In this document: positions 36,501 to 43,856 of the stretch, one piece after another
How the letters are laid out: every line of letters starts with the position of its first letter
How positions within the stretch are numbered: the stretch's first letter is position 1
Assembly: GCA_003170085.1 (NCBI GenBank)
Contig: PMZT01000103.1
Span: forward strand, 1 to 47,806
Length of the DNA stretch: 47,806 bases
Source: Planctomycetia bacterium
GTDB lineage: Bacteria; Planctomycetota; Phycisphaerae; FEN-1346
Direction: 5' to 3'
Notes under the pieces: model-generated
Told to the model about the DNA's origin: nothing
Seen by the model: only the letters and a program-made list of their open reading frames with translations
The model's database searches: none
Program-made: the position numbers and the translations under genes

Positions 36501-36688
36501 GCGCCGGGCCGGCCGTCGGACGCAAAAGTCAGGGTGAACGAATCCGCCGACAATTCGATTCCGTCCGCGGCGCGGAGAGGCGGCGAGAGGAAACAAAGCG
36601 CGGACACCAGAAGGAGCGCCGGCCAACGCCACGACGGCGACGCCGGCAGCAAGGCGGTGACCTGTGTGAGCGTGTGTTTCACGGTCAT
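33539..36688 (-). CDS. Large secreted protein, possibly a glycoside-hydrolase-like TIM barrel
   Basis: 1049 residues. The ATG at 36688 is chosen because it overlaps the upstream gene's TGA (ATGA, minus strand) and is followed by a signal peptide (WPALLLVSALCFLSPPLRA). A beta-rich N-terminal domain (about 45-220) precedes a segment resembling a (beta/alpha)8 barrel (about 265-500): EFARRAGIRQIYLFTDTW, REFAEFVRSQGMYLALHYVS, and FDGAEIHRYEGDWGY with acidic residues where catalytic groups might sit. Several beta domains follow to the end. No glycoside hydrolase family is firmly recognised. It is co-transcribed with the secreted beta-propeller protein and lies near a sulfatase and GH127, which supports a polysaccharide-degrading role. 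Confidence 0.78.
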   Translation of the reverse strand: MTVKHTLTQVTALLPASPSWRWPALLLVSALCFLSPPLRAADGIELSADSFTLTFASDGRPGACRRKADSAELLRAGNGGQGFYLKTAVAAPVRLTNLSLQPDGRLLARSEDGAKTVLFRVARGRRHVALRIERVEGVPPERFETLYFEMNADPSLRVLDLDYMTHADNVPEGVRVEWRELWHRSPQDPLGGFAIYEKTGDEDEDATLLRLWVEEKLPHPKGEGAWTEERARRWMADWQRRFADRSQLILAGRSIAELHEGVEFARRAGIRQIYLFTDTWRTDAFWPSTDLNWAVNRTVFPRGETDLREFAEFVRSQGMYLALHYVSGGIGLRDPLYVGLKPDRRLATWGSGRLARDGGAADTTLILQPAPGVVPPAQHRPIYPRFFEWNMLRLGDELVRIGEIEPAPDGTWTLKRCQRGQGSTKAAAHPQGEEAAGLLVAYGQNFVPDNDSTLLDEIARNYAGLLNRCLVEHAEFDGAEIHRYEGDWGYRKFAARLYEALDHPTTSHDSSGRRPAAWFEYRLNSSRRLMRGSCAYSHGNYSVPVTLATPSRPATTLLDAHFTLSQGNLGGALGICKPEPMFGVTPQVLKAHGLTGQFLEALATWKEVSTLLTEEQRERIDAFFSRPKGASAQFNHHLCSPVVPVARCVDGRYEVVPTRVLIRKAGDIPWQHGQEHGPISPRQFIRPGETLLLENPEAAQPLQFIIHVLPAFNPESKAATAAAGSAAVENVLLQPAGAQAIHADGSTGARLEGNTLVLTAFNPGDRMQREIEQLPSWNLAVDMTRRRGLGLWLTGDNSGALVLVELGRRDYVLPIDFNGRRYVEIPNGEVSWASSAWGWRMETKSTDYSKVRSVRIGFGELPPHAKATVKVEQLSALGEIPVTLRNPVVRVGTGQLRVRGVVASGQFLQYTGGDTAIVYDENWHWFAECPVEKADYAMPSGQAGVTVTVEQAGSLPWLEVQFITTGVPIPVGSSGRRTETGFLSLDDPLFCSPAGVSTPEVDNSTLQKPDIITLRRHGRLLGLKWPYPRSISTARVIRLARGEEVRGAV

Positions 36689-38295
36689 TTCCCATGGAGC
36701 GAGTCGGCTGGCACGAGTCGTTGGAACTTGGCCAGCCAACAGTCGCCATTGCCCCAACCCGCGGGGAATTTACCGCCGTTGGGGACAGATCCGAACCCCG
36801 GGTCTCCGCCGTACTTGCCCTGCCAGGCGTTCTTCGTGGGAAAATCCCTGCTGGTGGTAACGCCACCCACATACAACATGCCGTCGGGACCCACGCAGCA
36901 GGCACGGGCCATGTCATCGCCGGTGCCGCCCAGGTAGCTCGAGTAGATCAATGTGCCCAGGTCGTTGGATAGCATGGACACCACCCCGTCATAAGGATAC
37001 TTTCCGCCGGCGTCGGCGTTGCGGGCCTGGAAGGCGCCTTCCGTCACGGGGTAGTCGGTGGAACTGGTGCTGCCGGCCACCACCACGCGGCCCTGCGCGT
37101 CCACCGCGATCTGGTCGGGACCGTTGGTCTCGTGGCCGTTGCCCCCGAGATAGGTGGCCGCCAGCAACTTGCCCGTGGGAGAGAACTTGGCCACGCCGAA
37201 GTCCTCAGGTCCGCCGCCGAATTTCGTCTGGAAGGCCCCCGGTGTCACCGGCCACCTCTTCGTGCAGGTGCAGATGAAGATATTGCCACGCGGGTCCAGC
37301 GCCATGTTGTGCGTCCGCGGAAAGGCATCGGCGAAGTACGTGCCGAAGATCAGCCCTGACCCGTCGGCCGACACCTTGCCCAGCCAGCCCTCGCTCGGAA
37401 CCTGGCTGTACGCGTCGGGCGTCGTCGGCATGTCCTTCGAGAATGTCCGCAGGAGCACGACCGGGCAGTCATCGGAACCCACGGCCAGGGAGGCCACCCA
37501 ATCATTCCCGGTGGAACCCCCTATCCACGTCGCCCAGATCACCTTCCCCTCGCCGGAAATCTTGATGACCCCCGCATCACACTTGCCGAAATGGTCTCCG
37601 CCGCCGTGGGGCGTCTTCTGAAAGGCATTCGCAAACCAACTGGCCGGCAGAACCTCTTTGCTAGCGGCAAAGTAATCCAGGACACAGTAGAGGTTGCCCT
37701 TGTCATCCATCGTCATGTCGCGGACCGCATAACCCGTGCCGACATAACTGGCCCATACCCAGCCCGAGGCGTCGGGCTTGAGCTTGCCGACGAAGCCGCA
37801 GGGGTGGGCGGCGGTCGGCTGGAACGCCCCGGGCGTGGTGGGAAACCCCGGACGCATCCGGCCGGCCACAAACACGTGGCCCGTGCGATCCACCTTGACG
37901 CTGTAGAAGTACTCGCCGGCGACGACCTTGGACCAGACGAGTGTGCCGGCGGGGCTGAACTTGGCCACCATGGCCCCGCCCGCGTCGGATTGCCCCGGAA
38001 TGACGCCGGGGGTCCTGGGAAAGTCGGGCGGGCCGGCGACGCCCGCGACGTAGATGTTGCCCTGGGCGTCCACCGTCATGTCGCGGAGGAGATCGCCGCC
38101 CGCGCCGCCGAAGTACGTGGAGAACTGTAACTGGTACGTCAGGACCGCGGCGGCGGTTGATTTCGTGGCGGCAGGCGGGGAAGCGGGAGAACCCGTCTCC
38201 TGACCCGCGACCGACCGCTCCTGCACCATCGCCACGGCGAGGCAGAGCGCCACCACCGCGCCAAGAAAACGGGAGAGCCGCGTCGCGCGAGTCAT
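36685..38295 (-). CDS. Secreted SBBP-type beta-propeller repeat protein
   Basis: 536 residues from the ATG at 38295, which has AAAGGAG as ribosome binding site (complement of 38302-38308) and opens with a signal peptide (FLGAVVALCLAVAMVQ). Seven repeats of the form (V/A)D.(Q/R)GN(I/V)(Y/F)V.G followed by (D/G)FP.TPGAFQ can be counted, consistent with a seven-bladed beta-propeller. Examples are MTVDAQGNIYVAG, MALDPRGNIFICT and IAVDAQGRVVVAGST. Such proteins are common in Planctomycetota and are usually exported binding or structural proteins. The TGA overlaps the start of the following gene, so the two form a translationally coupled pair. No catalytic residues are evident. Confidence 0.88.
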   Translation of the reverse strand: MTRATRLSRFLGAVVALCLAVAMVQERSVAGQETGSPASPPAATKSTAAAVLTYQLQFSTYFGGAGGDLLRDMTVDAQGNIYVAGVAGPPDFPRTPGVIPGQSDAGGAMVAKFSPAGTLVWSKVVAGEYFYSVKVDRTGHVFVAGRMRPGFPTTPGAFQPTAAHPCGFVGKLKPDASGWVWASYVGTGYAVRDMTMDDKGNLYCVLDYFAASKEVLPASWFANAFQKTPHGGGDHFGKCDAGVIKISGEGKVIWATWIGGSTGNDWVASLAVGSDDCPVVLLRTFSKDMPTTPDAYSQVPSEGWLGKVSADGSGLIFGTYFADAFPRTHNMALDPRGNIFICTCTKRWPVTPGAFQTKFGGGPEDFGVAKFSPTGKLLAATYLGGNGHETNGPDQIAVDAQGRVVVAGSTSSTDYPVTEGAFQARNADAGGKYPYDGVVSMLSNDLGTLIYSSYLGGTGDDMARACCVGPDGMLYVGGVTTSRDFPTKNAWQGKYGGDPGFGSVPNGGKFPAGWGNGDCWLAKFQRLVPADSLHGK

Positions 38296-38392
38296 GCGTA
38301 ACTCCTTTAAGGTTGGACCCGTATCTTTCACGTGAGCCTTCGCCCATGACCGTCGCGGACGTCCGACCTTCATTGTATTGAAGAATAACCCG

Positions 38393-38421
38393 TTGGTACA
38401 AGCCCGCGTGCGAGGTAGAAT
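38393..38421 (+). promoter_or_regulatory. Predicted sigma-70-type promoter of the sulfatase gene
   Basis: TTGGTA (38393-38398) and TAGAAT (38416-38421) are 17 bases apart, matching 4 of 6 and 5 of 6 consensus positions, in the divergent 208-base gap between the beta-propeller and sulfatase genes. The sulfatase ATG is about 82 bases downstream. On the opposite strand a TACAAT near 38372-38377 could serve the beta-propeller gene, but its -35 match is poor. Sequence match only. Confidence 0.35.
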
Positions 38422-38503
38422 CTTCGTCTAGGCTGGCGGCGGGCGCCGGCGGGCGTTCTCCGGCGCGTGCCGGGCAAACCCGTTTCATGGAAGGAGCCGG
38501 AAA

Positions 38504-39982
38504 ATGAATCGTCGTGATTTTCTGAAACTGGCCGGCCTGGGCGCCGCGGCCCTGGCGCTGCCCACTGGGTTGAATCGTCCGACGGCCTGGGCCGCCGACG
38601 CCCCCGCGGCCAAGTCGCTGCCCAACCTCGTCGTCATCCTCATCGACGACATGGGCTACGGCGACATCGAGCCGTACGGCTCGAAAGTCAACCGCACGCC
38701 GAACCTCGTCCGCATGGCCGCCGAGGGCATGAAGCTGACCAGCTTCTACGCGGCTCCCGTCTGCACGCCGTCGCGGGCGCAGATGATGACCGGCTGCTAC
38801 GCCAAGCGCGTCTCGCTGCCCAACGTCCTCGGTCCGGTGTCTCAGGTGGGCATCAGCGCCGGCGAGCGGACCGTGGCGGACCTCCTGAAGGCCCGCGGCT
38901 ATGCCACGATGTGCATCGGCAAGTGGCACCTGGGCGATCAGCCCGAGTATCTGCCCACGCATCACGGGTTTGACAAGTATCTCGGGCTGCCCTACTCCAA
39001 CGACATGGGCGGCGCGGGAAAGGCCGCGAAGAAGCCGAACGGCAAGGCCGACGGCCGCCCGCCGCTGCCGCTCGTGCGCGATGACAAGGTGATCGAGGCC
39101 CCGGCCGACCAGGACAAGCTCACCGCGCTCTACACCGCGGAGGCCGTGAAGTTCATCACCGCCAACAAGGACCAGCCGTTCTTCCTCTACCTGCCGCACA
39201 CCGCCGTCCACACGCCGATCCATCCAGGCCAGGCGTTCCAGGGCAAGTCGGCCAACGGGCGCTACGGCGATTGGGTGGAGGAAGTGGACTGGAGCGTCGG
39301 ACGCGTCCTCGATACGCTGCGCGAACTCAAGCTCGACTCGCGCACCCTGGTCCTCTTCACGAGCGACAACGGCCCGTGGCTGATCCAGGGCAAGGACGCC
39401 GGCGTGGCCGGCCCGCTGCGCAGCGGCAAGGGGACGACGTGGGAGGGCGGCGTGCGTGAGCCGACCATCGCCTGGTGGCCGGGCAAGATCGCCGCGGGCG
39501 CCGCGTGCGACGCGCCGGTCAGCGAGATGGACGTGCTGCCGACGCTGGTGAAGCTGGCCGGCGGCCAGGTGCCGGCCGACCGGGTCATCGACGGCAGGGA
39601 TATCTGGCCGCTGCTCTCGGGCCAGAGCAAGGAATCGCCCCACGAGGCCCTGTTCTACTTCCACGGGAACCGGCTGGAGGCCGTCCGGTCCGGCCCCTGG
39701 AAGCTCGCCATTGCGCACCAGGGCACGGGTATCAGGAACGCCACCCCCGCCGAGGCCGCGCAGCCGTTCACGCCGGTGCTCTACAACCTGGACACCGATA
39801 TCGGTGAGACGACCGACGTGGCGACGCAACATCCCGACGTGGTGAAGCGGTTGCAGGAGTACGTTGCCAAGATGGACGCCGACCTCGGCGTGAAGGGCAC
39901 CGGCCCCGGCGTGCGCGATAGCGGCCACGTCACCGCTCCCAAGGCGCTCGAGATGGTGCGCGTTGCGATGGAATATGACTGA
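38504..39982 (+). CDS. Exported sulfatase (formylglycine-dependent)
   Basis: 492 residues, with AAGGAG seven bases before the ATG. The leader is twin-arginine type (MNRRDFLKLAG, then a hydrophobic stretch and AWA), so the protein is probably exported folded. The mature part is a type I sulfatase: metal-binding VVILIDDMGYGD (D48, D49), active-site CTPSR (C87-R91, C87 being converted to formylglycine), GKWHLG, and LFTSDNGPW late in the domain. It hydrolyses sulfate esters, probably on polysaccharides. Maturation needs a sulfatase-modifying enzyme not seen in this window. The stop converges on the metallopeptidase gene 52 bases away. Confidence 0.95.
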   Translation: MNRRDFLKLAGLGAAALALPTGLNRPTAWAADAPAAKSLPNLVVILIDDMGYGDIEPYGSKVNRTPNLVRMAAEGMKLTSFYAAPVCTPSRAQMMTGCYAKRVSLPNVLGPVSQVGISAGERTVADLLKARGYATMCIGKWHLGDQPEYLPTHHGFDKYLGLPYSNDMGGAGKAAKKPNGKADGRPPLPLVRDDKVIEAPADQDKLTALYTAEAVKFITANKDQPFFLYLPHTAVHTPIHPGQAFQGKSANGRYGDWVEEVDWSVGRVLDTLRELKLDSRTLVLFTSDNGPWLIQGKDAGVAGPLRSGKGTTWEGGVREPTIAWWPGKIAAGAACDAPVSEMDVLPTLVKLAGGQVPADRVIDGRDIWPLLSGQSKESPHEALFYFHGNRLEAVRSGPWKLAIAHQGTGIRNATPAEAAQPFTPVLYNLDTDIGETTDVATQHPDVVKRLQEYVAKMDADLGVKGTGPGVRDSGHVTAPKALEMVRVAMEYD

Positions 39983-40016
39983 GCGGCGGGATTAGGGAAA
40001 GCGGCGCGGCCCGATC

Positions 40017-40033
40017 TCCCTCCAAGGAAGGGA
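40017..40033. terminator. Weak bidirectional terminator-like hairpin
   Basis: Between the converging sulfatase and metallopeptidase genes, TCCCT-CC-AA-GG-A-AGGGA can fold into a 7-bp stem with one bulge, followed by ATTATTT on the plus strand. The stem is short and the U-tract weak, so this is only a candidate. Confidence 0.22.
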
Positions 40034-40034
40034 A

Positions 40035-41126
40035 TTATTTCGCGGACGGAGCACCTGGCGTGCCCTCCGGCCCACGGATGACGGCGCGCCCTATCCCCTC
40101 CTCCGCCACGAAGATGCCGAGGACGGCCTTGTTCTGGCCCTCGATCAGCCACGCGTGCGTTGCGAACGTGCTGATGCTGTCCATGCCGCCGGGCCTGAGG
40201 GTGCCGTAACTCTTGCGTTTGCCGCCGAAATCGAGCCAGAACTTCTCGACGGGCTTATCCGTCTTGTTCACGAAGATAATCGTCGTTGGCCGCCGGCTAT
40301 CACCCGAGCGGGTCTTCGCCTCGGCCTCCGGCCCGAGCGGCGCGAGTTCCTTAACCTCGATCTTGCCCGGCTTCAGACGGCCGCTGTAGATCGCATCGAG
40401 AAGGTTATACGCCTCCGGATCATACGAGCGGAACCACCGCGGCCCGGGGCTGGGCGGCGGCTGGAGCTTCCCATAATCGCCGCGCGTGCCGAAGTACCAC
40501 ATCGTAAGCTCGGCAAAGAATTCCTGGTCGTTGGTGCCGGCGTACATCGTGGTCCACCTGCCGGCGGCAAGGGATGCCTTGCGCTGGGCCTCGACCTTGT
40601 CGCGGATGTCGCGCGTGACGCCGAACTCGAGGATACCGTGCGCGAACTCGTGAACGCAGATGTCGCGGTGGTCCGTCCACCGGTCACTCGGCAGCATGAG
40701 CAGGTTCTCCTCGCAGCAGGACGACGTGAGGCCGCCGAGGCCGCGGGCCCGCGCGTCAACGGTCTGCGTGCCTTCAAACGGTTTGCCCTTCATGTGGCGG
40801 TACTCCGGAAGGTCCGAGACCTCCTGTTTCTCGCCGATGATATGCAATTCCGCCCCCATCGCCGCCATGTTGGCTACGATCTCCGGGGCGCGCCCGAGCT
40901 GCCGGTCCAGCCGCCGCGCGGCCTCGTCAATGGCGGCGTCGCTGACGTCGGCGTGCGCGAGGATCCGGATGCCGCGCACCACGAATTCCTTGCTGTAGAA
41001 GCCCTGCTCGGGCGGGTCGATCTTCCGGATCTCGCCCGTGACCTGCCCGCGGGCCGGCGAAACGCAGAGAAGCCCCAGCATGAGCGCCGCCACGGCCGCG
41101 CACGGGCCTGCCGATGCAAGCTTCAT
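40035..41126 (-). CDS. Secreted zinc metallopeptidase-like protein with VHL-like beta domain
   Basis: 363 residues from the ATG at 41126, chosen because it starts a signal peptide (VAALMLGLLCVSPARG) and has a GAAGGGA site upstream. The catalytic region holds the zinc-peptidase motif HEFAH (H159-E160-x2-H163) with a likely third ligand in NDQEFFAE (E202 or E206). The C-terminal part (about 283-345) matches the von Hippel-Lindau beta-domain pattern: FVNKTDKPVEKFWLDFGGKR, then SYGTLRPG and a final WLI...GIFVAEE. In bacteria this domain occurs in planctomycete and related secreted proteins and is presumed to bind other proteins; here its function is unknown. It is the last gene of the minus-strand sugar cluster. 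Confidence 0.87.
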   Translation of the reverse strand: MKLASAGPCAAVAALMLGLLCVSPARGQVTGEIRKIDPPEQGFYSKEFVVRGIRILAHADVSDAAIDEAARRLDRQLGRAPEIVANMAAMGAELHIIGEKQEVSDLPEYRHMKGKPFEGTQTVDARARGLGGLTSSCCEENLLMLPSDRWTDHRDICVHEFAHGILEFGVTRDIRDKVEAQRKASLAAGRWTTMYAGTNDQEFFAELTMWYFGTRGDYGKLQPPPSPGPRWFRSYDPEAYNLLDAIYSGRLKPGKIEVKELAPLGPEAEAKTRSGDSRRPTTIIFVNKTDKPVEKFWLDFGGKRKSYGTLRPGGMDSISTFATHAWLIEGQNKAVLGIFVAEEGIGRAVIRGPEGTPGAPSAK

Positions 41127-41165
41127 TCGTGTTCCCTTCAAGTGGTGGGTAAACGCTGTTCTCGT

Positions 41166-41225
41166 GGGTGCCATGCTTTCGCGCCGTTGCGAAAGCATGT
41201 TCTCGCCCGCCGCGGCGGGGCACCC
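41166..41225. repeat. Palindromic element with two hairpins inside an outer inverted repeat
   Basis: Outer arms GGGTGCC (41166-41172) and GGCACCC (41219-41225) enclose a perfect 11-bp hairpin (CATGCTTTCGC, 6-base loop, GCGAAAGCATG; 41172-41199) and a perfect 14-bp palindrome (CCCGCCGCGGCGGG, 41206-41219). The element fills the gap between the GH127 and metallopeptidase genes and begins on the last base of the GH127 stop codon. It could stabilise the upstream mRNA end, attenuate transcription or be a non-autonomous mobile repeat. It has no U-tract, so it is not a typical intrinsic terminator. Confidence 0.75.
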
Positions 41226-43651
41226 TATTTCACCCGCCACTCATGAATCCCCGCGGCAAACTTGGGGGATAATTGGACCTTCAGACGCAGCCCCTCGGCC
41301 ACGACCGGGTCGAACGTGCAACGGTTATACTTGTCCTTTTCGATGCCGTAGCCGCTGGGATTCGCCACTGGCTGCCACTGGCCGTTGACCTTGGCCTCGA
41401 GCGTCCACGACGCCGGCAGGCGGCACTCGCCGATGCCCGTGTCGTCGAACCAGTACACCTCGACCTCGCTCACCCGCTCGGGCTTACTGAAATCGTACTG
41501 CACCCACTCCGCCGTTCCCTTGTGCGGCCACCAGTGGAAGAACGGGTTGGAATGGTCGATGGAGTTGCGCGGCTCAAGCTGGTCGGCCAGGGCCTCGCTC
41601 CCCGTGCCGCTGGAGACCGTGATCTTGCTGGTCGAGGCAATCGTGGGCGCGGGCAGCGGCTTGGCCGCCGCCGGTTCGCGGGCCAGCCACACGGCCATCT
41701 GCGACGGTTTGCGGTGGGCCCACGCGTAGTACGGAATCGCGGTCAGGTCCCGCTCCTCGCCGGCGGCAGGCGTGCCGTCTTCCTTGCGGCTGACGACGCG
41801 GGCCTTGCCCTGGATCACCTCGACGCCGCCGAGGAGGTCCTTGCGGAACTCGGCCCGTAGCGGCGCATCGTCGGGCAGCATGAGCGGCAGGACGCTGCCG
41901 TCCTTGTTGTCGATCCCCTCGGCGCAGAAGACGATCGGGCCGCGCTCCAGGGCCACGCGCCCGACATCATCCTTGACCTTCGGGTGGGCCAGCACGCGCC
42001 GGACCGGCATCGGCAGCGCCAGTTCGATCACGTCCCCCTCCTTCCACTCGCGCTGAAGCCGGGCAAAGCCGTTCTCGATGGCCAGCGTCTCCTCGCTGCC
42101 GTTGACCTTGAGCGTGACCTTGTCGGCCGACGGCTCGGCGTAGCGGTACAGGTCGCCGGGCACCGGCTGGTTCCGTGCCCACCCCGGAATGCGGACGAGC
42201 ACCGCAAAACCGGCCGCCTGCCCGGGGTCAACGGTGATCTTCACCGCGCCGTCCCACGGGTACCGCGTTTCCTGCGTCATGCGGACGGTGTTCTTGCCCA
42301 TCTGGACCTTCGCGCTGCCGCCGATGAAGAGGTTGACGAAGAGCATGCCGGTGGTCTCGGCGTACACATAGCCGGGGATGGATGGCACGAAGCGGACGAC
42401 GTTCGACGGGCAGCAGGCGCAATCGAACCACGGCGACCGCGCCGCCCCGCGCGACTCCAGCGGGTTCGGATAGAAGAACCGGTTGCCTTCCATCGAGACA
42501 CCCGCGAGGAAACCGTTGTAGAGGACGCGTTCCAGGACGTCGAGGTACTTCGCGTCGCCCTTGAGGAGGAACATGCGGTGGTTCCACAGGGCGTTGGCGA
42601 TTGCGGCACAGGTCTCGCAGTACGCCGTCCGGTTGGGCAACTCGTAGTCATCGCCAAACGCCTCGCCGCCGCCCCGCGCGCCGATGCCGCCGGTGATGTA
42701 CAGCTTCCGGGAGACGGCGCTTTCCCACAACCGATCAAGCGCACGGCCGTAGTCGGCGCTGCCGGTCATTGCGGTCACGTCGGCCATGCCCGAGTACACG
42801 TAGGCGGCGCGCACGGCGTGGCCCACGGCGTTGGTCTGCTCGGCAAGCGGCTTATGGTCCTGGGCGTACTCGCCGTAAAGGCGGCGGCCGCCGATCGGCT
42901 TGCCGCGGACATCGAGGAAGAACTTTGCCATCTCGATGTACTTCCGGTCGCCGGTCGCGCGGTAGAGCTTGCCAAGGCCGATCTCGACCTCCGGGTGGCC
43001 GCACGGGGCGCTCTTGCGGCCGGGGCCGAAGACGCTGCACACGAGGTCGGCGTTGCGGATGGCCACGTCGAGCAGCGTCCGCTTGCCCGTGGCCATGAAG
43101 TGGGCCACCGCCGCCTCGTACATGTGGCCCGCGCAGTACAACTCGTGCCCGCCGGCCAGGTCCGACCACCGCTCCTTGCCGCCGGGGGGCATCTTTTCGG
43201 GCGTCATGAGCGTGCGGGCCGTGTAAAGGTAGCCGTCCTTCTCCTGGGCCGCGGCGATCTTGGCGATCACCTCGTCAACGTACTTGTCGAGGGCCGGGTC
43301 GGGCGCGATCGCCAGGGCGTACGAGGCGCCCTCGATCACCTTGTACACATCGGAATCATTGAAGTAGATGCCGCGGAACTTCCCCTCCTTCAGCTTGCCC
43401 GCGACGGCGAAGTTGTCGATCCGCCCGGTCTCCTCGCACATCTTGAAGGCGTACGGAATGCTGACCGTGCGATTGGTCTCCATGCGCGGCGACCAGAACC
43501 CGTCGGCGATGTGGACCTTCGTGAACGGCACCGGCCGGATGGGGTAGTCCCTGGCCTCGGCGCCCGCGGCCGACTCGGCCCCAGCGCTCGCGGCCGATGC
43601 GCCCAGCCACACGGCTGCGGCAACCAGACCGGCAATCAGCGTTTCATGCAT
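41225..43651 (-). CDS. Secreted GH127 (DUF1680) glycoside hydrolase, beta-L-arabinofuranosidase type
   Basis: 808 residues from the ATG at 43651, where GAGAGGA and a signal peptide (LIAGLVAAAVWLGASAASAG) fit; the frame extends 18 codons further without them. The (alpha/alpha)6 domain shows the GH127 zinc-thiolate centre: E346 and C348 in AYCETCA, and C413-C414 in DCACCPSN, the equivalents of the Glu/Cys and Cys-Cys of characterised beta-L-arabinofuranosidases. A C-terminal beta-sandwich like F5/8-type carbohydrate-binding modules (WVQYDFSKPERVSEVEVYWF) precedes the end. The sugar specificity of GH127 relatives varies. The neighbouring RhaT and sugar kinase suggest the released sugar is imported and phosphorylated. 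Confidence 0.92.
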   Translation of the reverse strand: MHETLIAGLVAAAVWLGASAASAGAESAAGAEARDYPIRPVPFTKVHIADGFWSPRMETNRTVSIPYAFKMCEETGRIDNFAVAGKLKEGKFRGIYFNDSDVYKVIEGASYALAIAPDPALDKYVDEVIAKIAAAQEKDGYLYTARTLMTPEKMPPGGKERWSDLAGGHELYCAGHMYEAAVAHFMATGKRTLLDVAIRNADLVCSVFGPGRKSAPCGHPEVEIGLGKLYRATGDRKYIEMAKFFLDVRGKPIGGRRLYGEYAQDHKPLAEQTNAVGHAVRAAYVYSGMADVTAMTGSADYGRALDRLWESAVSRKLYITGGIGARGGGEAFGDDYELPNRTAYCETCAAIANALWNHRMFLLKGDAKYLDVLERVLYNGFLAGVSMEGNRFFYPNPLESRGAARSPWFDCACCPSNVVRFVPSIPGYVYAETTGMLFVNLFIGGSAKVQMGKNTVRMTQETRYPWDGAVKITVDPGQAAGFAVLVRIPGWARNQPVPGDLYRYAEPSADKVTLKVNGSEETLAIENGFARLQREWKEGDVIELALPMPVRRVLAHPKVKDDVGRVALERGPIVFCAEGIDNKDGSVLPLMLPDDAPLRAEFRKDLLGGVEVIQGKARVVSRKEDGTPAAGEERDLTAIPYYAWAHRKPSQMAVWLAREPAAAKPLPAPTIASTSKITVSSGTGSEALADQLEPRNSIDHSNPFFHWWPHKGTAEWVQYDFSKPERVSEVEVYWFDDTGIGECRLPASWTLEAKVNGQWQPVANPSGYGIEKDKYNRCTFDPVVAEGLRLKVQLSPKFAAGIHEWRVK

Positions 43652-43751
43652 GGTGTGTCCTCTCAACCCGTGTTCCCCGCTTGAACCCTTCCCGCCACAG
43701 ATCATGCTTTCCCGCCGCGCAGAAGCCGGAAAACCGCGCTGTCGCGCTAAA

Positions 43752-43856
43752 AAACTATCTCAGAACGGCCTTTGTTTGTGGCACAGCCGCCCTCGGCTGT
43801 GCTTTTCGCTCATTCGCACGCCCGAGGGCGGGCGTGCCACAGTTCTGAGATAGTTT
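43752..43856. repeat. Cloverleaf-like palindromic element (105 bp)
   Basis: A perfect 15-bp outer inverted repeat (AAACTATCTCAGAAC, 43752-43766; complement at 43842-43856) encloses a nested 8-bp pair (TGTGGCAC at 43777-43784, GTGCCACA at 43834-43841) and two perfect 8-bp hairpins with 4-base loops (CACAGCCG-CCCT-CGGCTGTG at 43782-43801; CACGCCCG-AGGG-CGGGCGTG at 43817-43836). It begins on the last base of the kinase stop codon and lies between kinase and GH127. No open reading frame or transposase is inside. The features suggest a MITE- or REP-like element or a structured mRNA end. Confidence 0.85.

Noticed and set aside
33863-36937. 1024-codon open frame on the plus strand opposite the large secreted protein
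   Set aside because: The translation is Arg/Ala/His/Gln-rich with no signal peptide or domain, while the minus strand has a signal peptide and ATGA coupling; this is a high-GC shadow frame.
37703-39928. 741-codon minus-strand frame spanning the sulfatase and beta-propeller genes
   Set aside because: It crosses two well-supported genes and a divergent promoter region, and its translation lacks any domain.
41984-43684. 566-codon plus-strand frame opposite GH127
   Set aside because: The minus strand carries the GH127 zinc-thiolate centre; the opposite frame is a His/Arg/Val-rich shadow.
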